The position numbers and the translations under genes are program-made. Below, one piece after another: positions 24,996-27,364 of a stretch of DNA of 27,364 nt (its first letter is position 1; each line of letters starts with the position of its first letter). A model generated the notes under the pieces. That model had not been told where the DNA came from and made no database searches. It saw only the letters and a list, made by a program, of their open reading frames with translations. This DNA comes from a virus, in IMG/VR virus record IMGVR_UViG_3300020205_002412, positions 1 through 27,364 of that record, one strand, 5' to 3'.

Positions 24996-25634
24996 TTATC
25001 TCAAAGCCAATTCAAGTTCGATGTAGTCTCTAGATTGCTTAAAAATCGAAGCCAACTGTTTTTCTTGCTCTGCTGTTGGCAACCTATCAGATTCAAACCA
25101 CTCAAGTTCAATGAATCCAACATAAAGATCGCCCTTCATGATCGGAAGAATTCCATATGTTATGATGCCATTTGAGTTGTTGTATGATCGAAAATATCCA
25201 TCTCGCATTAACTCTGTGGTATTCATCTTTGGGCTGTCTTCCCGCATTTTTTCAATCAATTCCCAAAACATGGTGACTAAAATGTTTTGTAGATTTGCAC
25301 CATCATATGGAATTCCACGTTCGCATGACTCATGTGTAATTGAGAACTTTTTCATTGGTGTTCCGTCTAAAAACTTACCACCGTTGTGAAAATGTCCGAT
25401 TCGCGCACGACACGCATTTGCCTTTATACGAAGTCCCGTTAGTGTCTCGTTGATAACTGTATGCTTCGATTGAAAACTGCAATTTTTAGTTCCCCCAATC
25501 GATGCCTCTTCTAGTTCTTTTTGCTTTTCATCGATGATCTTTTTCTTTGCATACAATGTACCTGCAAGAATACCACCAAGCATACTAGAGGCGGCAATAC
25601 CAATTTCAAACCATGATTGTACTGATAAGAACAT
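24996..25634 (-). CDS. Membrane-anchored protein with GAF-like domain
   Basis: A 212-residue protein. Residues about 9-28 (EIGIAASSMLGGILAGTLYA) form a likely membrane segment, followed by KKK and a short charged helix. From about residue 65 the domain reads LTGLRIKANACRARIGHFHNGG, then GTPMKKFSITHESCERGI, and near the end GIITYGILPIMKGDLYVGFIELEWF. The 'FHNG' turn and the final beta-hairpin are typical of GAF-like domains with a signal anchor that I know as hypothetical proteins in aquatic phages. It lies between PAAR and gp25, so it is co-expressed with the baseplate but its membrane segment is unexpected there. It might act at the host membrane during assembly or DNA entry; no ligand can be read from the sequence. 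Confidence 0.72.
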   Translation of the reverse strand: MFLSVQSWFEIGIAASSMLGGILAGTLYAKKKIIDEKQKELEEASIGGTKNCSFQSKHTVINETLTGLRIKANACRARIGHFHNGGKFLDGTPMKKFSITHESCERGIPYDGANLQNILVTMFWELIEKMREDSPKMNTTELMRDGYFRSYNNSNGIITYGILPIMKGDLYVGFIELEWFESDRLPTAEQEKQLASIFKQSRDYIELELALR

Positions 25635-25640
25635 CTTTCA

Positions 25641-25928
25641 TTAACCCCCGCAAAAAACATTTCTACTGCCCCTAGCACACGCGGAGCCGCAATGAATAGG
25701 ATCAGCCACCCGTGCAGCGGGAAGGCTGTTTATGAAAACGGATGAGGAACCCACAGCCGTTTTGCTCTTGTGGCAGTTATCACCGCAACAATGGGTAGCC
25801 CAACCGTCACCTTTTCGGTGCCAACCTAGGCTATTGACATATACATTCTTTGACCCTGCAATATTCCTACGGGGTGGAAAGCAACCATGTCCTGAACAAA
25901 TATCTGTATGTCTGTGTGCAGCGGGCAT
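25641..25928 (-). CDS. PAAR-domain baseplate spike tip protein (gp5.4-like)
   Basis: A 95-residue PAAR protein (T4 gp5.4 is about 97). The repeat-like beta pattern with GS(K/S)NVYVNSL, GSSSVFINSLPAARVADP and GSRNVFCGG is the PAAR signature. It forms the sharp cone closing the central spike, with metal-binding His/Cys near the tip. It is very rich in such residues: Cys 11, 16, 47, 48, 52, 80, 84, 93 and His 5, 7, 14, 37, 46, 53, 79. The ribosome site AGGAG lies four bases before the ATG and overlaps the previous stop. A CTAAATA motif lies about 100 bases upstream. The gene leads into gp25, gp6, gp7 and gp8. Confidence 0.95.
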   Translation of the reverse strand: MPAAHRHTDICSGHGCFPPRRNIAGSKNVYVNSLGWHRKGDGWATHCCGDNCHKSKTAVGSSSVFINSLPAARVADPIHCGSACARGSRNVFCGG

Positions 25929-25935
25929 ATTTCTC

Positions 25936-26718
25936 CTAACAGTTTGGAAAGTAGCCCCGCTCTTTCATGGTGGCGAGATACTTCTTGTTCGTCACAGGCT
26001 TTCCATCAATGAACATCTGATTCCTGATATTTAGGATGAACTCATCTCTGTCAGAAGACCAATTGTTACTTGTGTCGATGGTGAACTCTCCATCGATGTA
26101 TCTGCTTGGGAGGTCTGAGTCAAACGCTCGCGCAATAAAGTTTATGTCTTTTGGTGTGGGAAATCCCCCACGGTATAGTCTTGCAGAACCGCGTTCGGCA
26201 TAATTCGTCTCGGTAAACTTTCTCAGCCCCTGTTCCCCAAAGGTAAACCCAAAGTTTTCGGCTGCGGCAAGGTCTTTTGGATCCTCGGGTATACCAGTTG
26301 GGTTGGTAAGTCCAAATTCTTCGGGGAAAATATCATCCAAATCGTCAATTTTCCCGTACAGATAGCCAGTATCGATGTCTAATGTCACACTAGGGGGGAA
26401 TGTCCCGCTAACAATTGCATACTTGAGGACACCCCCTATCGTTGGAGGCGATCCAACATATGAGACATATACCGATTTCAATCGAATAATTTCCCTACAC
26501 CCCACATCAGGATCTTGTGGTCGCAACAGTTTCTGCTGTTCAAATATTGGTCGGGAGGGCGATGTCTCGTTATATATTTTATTGAGTATTGCGGGACTTA
26601 ACCACTCAATATCATTGGTAATCCCGCTAATTGATTCGTCCTGCTCGACAATGTTTAACTCGCCAAATCCACTTGGATAATAATATTCAATCGGTTGTGT
26701 GCCTGTCATTCTTGGCAT
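25936..26718 (-). CDS. Baseplate-region structural protein with Ig-like (He_PIG-type) motif
   Basis: A 260-residue protein. Residues about 96-120 (LKYAIVSGTFPPSVTLDIDTG, then YLYGKID) follow the pattern of putative Ig (He_PIG-type) domains, in which a Pro-Pro turn and 'D-x-x-T-G' precede a G. A second beta section (FIARAFDSDLPSRYIDGEFTID) and a C-terminal helix with KKYLATMKERGYFPNC follow. Such proteins occur in the tail gene set of cyanophage-type T4 relatives as unassigned virion proteins. Its ATG overlaps the preceding stop by one base. Position before PAAR suggests a baseplate or hub role. I compared it with T4 gp53 and found no match. Confidence 0.75.
   Translation of the reverse strand: MPRMTGTQPIEYYYPSGFGELNIVEQDESISGITNDIEWLSPAILNKIYNETSPSRPIFEQQKLLRPQDPDVGCREIIRLKSVYVSYVGSPPTIGGVLKYAIVSGTFPPSVTLDIDTGYLYGKIDDLDDIFPEEFGLTNPTGIPEDPKDLAAAENFGFTFGEQGLRKFTETNYAERGSARLYRGGFPTPKDINFIARAFDSDLPSRYIDGEFTIDTSNNWSSDRDEFILNIRNQMFIDGKPVTNKKYLATMKERGYFPNC
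26028..26034 (-). promoter_or_regulatory. Late-promoter-like motif (CCTAAATA) upstream of PAAR
   Basis: The motif lies near the end of the Ig-like gene and ends 99 bases before the PAAR ATG. It could drive the PAAR-gp25-gp6-gp7 set, but it is inside coding sequence and the distance is long. Inferred from motif only. Confidence 0.3.
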
Positions 26719-27364
26719 CAGAACTCTCCCATATCAATATCGTCATCCAAACTCTTGACGGTGACATCGGGAGATTCAATGACAATATTCGGATTCGTCC
26801 CGTATGGAACTGGTTCTGCAATAAATGGATCTATCAATTCCTCTGTTGGAGGCAGTAGTGCATCTCCCATCTGAGGAATCGACGGAATATCAACCGTTCC
26901 TTGAGGCTTGCCACATGAGATTGTTGGAATGCTTCCTTGGATAGCAGCACCAATGTCGCTGATGGTATCGTTGATCTTTCCGACAATTCCCACAATTGCA
27001 TCCGAAGCAATCTGAAGCGCGGGTAGAGTAATTCCGTTGATTCCTGCCATAATATCATTCAAGGATGGCAACCCACCAATCTCTATATTTGGAAGATCAA
27101 ACTCAAACGGTTCTACACCCCCAAGAAAGCCACAGATATCAATATTCGGAACCTGTGATAGATCACCCCTCTCGGTCGAGAGTTCGTTGATTGATTTCTT
27201 AGACTCACCGAAATCTGTTGCAACGGGAACATTAACCATTCCCCGAATACTGACTGCCTCGCTTGTTTTAACGGACGATTTCTGTGCGGCATCTAGTGCA
27301 GCATATACTTTCAATTTATTCTCTTGATCAAATTGATAAGTTTCAATCTCGTCTGCGGAATACA
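26718..27364 (-). CDS. Baseplate-region protein, C-terminal part (cut by window edge)
   Basis: The reading frame stays open to the window edge, so only the last 214 residues are seen and the true start lies outside. The visible part begins YSADEIETYQFDQENKLKVY, then has short, possibly disordered blocks (DICGFLGGVEPF, LPNIEIGGLPSLND). Around residues 100-140 of the visible part lies a long helix-like apolar stretch (ALQIASDAIVGIVGKINDTI), followed by an acidic Pro-rich tail ending DDDIDMGEF. I do not recognise a named family. Position at the head of the PAAR/gp25 set suggests a hub or spike-related protein. Starting it at an internal TTG would be unjustified because the frame continues upstream. 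Confidence 0.65.
   Translation of the reverse strand, partial: YSADEIETYQFDQENKLKVYAALDAAQKSSVKTSEAVSIRGMVNVPVATDFGESKKSINELSTERGDLSQVPNIDICGFLGGVEPFEFDLPNIEIGGLPSLNDIMAGINGITLPALQIASDAIVGIVGKINDTISDIGAAIQGSIPTISCGKPQGTVDIPSIPQMGDALLPPTEELIDPFIAEPVPYGTNPNIVIESPDVTVKSLDDDIDMGEF

Noticed and set aside
25936-26718. 260-residue protein as gp53
   Set aside because: Neither length nor recalled gp53 motifs match; the Ig-like motif points elsewhere.
27312-27314. TTG as the start of the right-most gene
   Set aside because: The frame is open to the window edge with sensible protein sequence upstream, so the gene is partial rather than TTG-initiated.
1-27364. CRISPR arrays, tRNA genes, insertion sequences, homing endonucleases
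   Set aside because: No spaced direct repeats, cloverleaf-like gaps or transposase/endonuclease motifs were seen; the intergenic gaps are too short for most of these.

Overview
The window is a virion-assembly block of a T4-like myovirus (Caudoviricetes). Every supported gene reads leftward, on the minus strand. The genes are tightly packed: stop/start overlaps of 1-11 bases are common, the longest gap is 68 bases, and there is no tRNA, CRISPR array or insertion sequence. The protein set resembles the T4-like phages of aquatic bacteria (cyanophage-type 'exo-T-even' phages) more than coliphage T4. Evidence for this is a short-N-terminus gp17, a DUF4815-type giant structural protein, multi-domain collar fibers and a PAAR-gp25-gp6-gp7-gp8 wedge order. 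No photosynthesis or other host-revealing gene is present, so the host cannot be named.

In transcription order (right to left): a cut-off baseplate-region protein (27364-26718), an Ig-like tail protein (26718-25936), a PAAR spike tip (25928-25641), a membrane-anchored GAF-like protein (25634-24996), then baseplate wedge gp25, gp6, gp7 and gp8 (24994-18074). A 1652-residue DUF4815-type protein and a small coiled-coil protein follow (18062-12901).

Next is the host-contact/decoration region: a 1130-residue collar fiber (12893-9501), a Trp-rich protein starting at GTG (9498-8716), a small BppU-like beta protein (8699-8358), a GT2-TPR glycosyltransferase (8289-7063) and a 1097-residue fiber with collar, collagen-like and beta-helix parts (7010-3717). 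The last block builds the neck and the packaging motor: an unassigned 147-residue protein, gp13, gp14, gp15, gp16 (small terminase) and the first 104 residues of gp17 (large terminase).

Together these genes make the baseplate and spike, the fibers plus a sugar-transfer enzyme that may act on them, the neck that joins head to tail, and the DNA packaging enzyme. CTAAATA or NATAAATA motifs, which resemble T4 late promoters, occur on the coding strand before several genes. By eye I found no CCGG and no AGCT anywhere in the 27 kb, and only two ACGT, which suggests selection by restriction systems. The least ordinary parts are the glycosyltransferase-in-fiber cassette, the collagen/cysteine fiber, a 104-base gene overlap holding the gp13 start signals, and the tetranucleotide avoidance.
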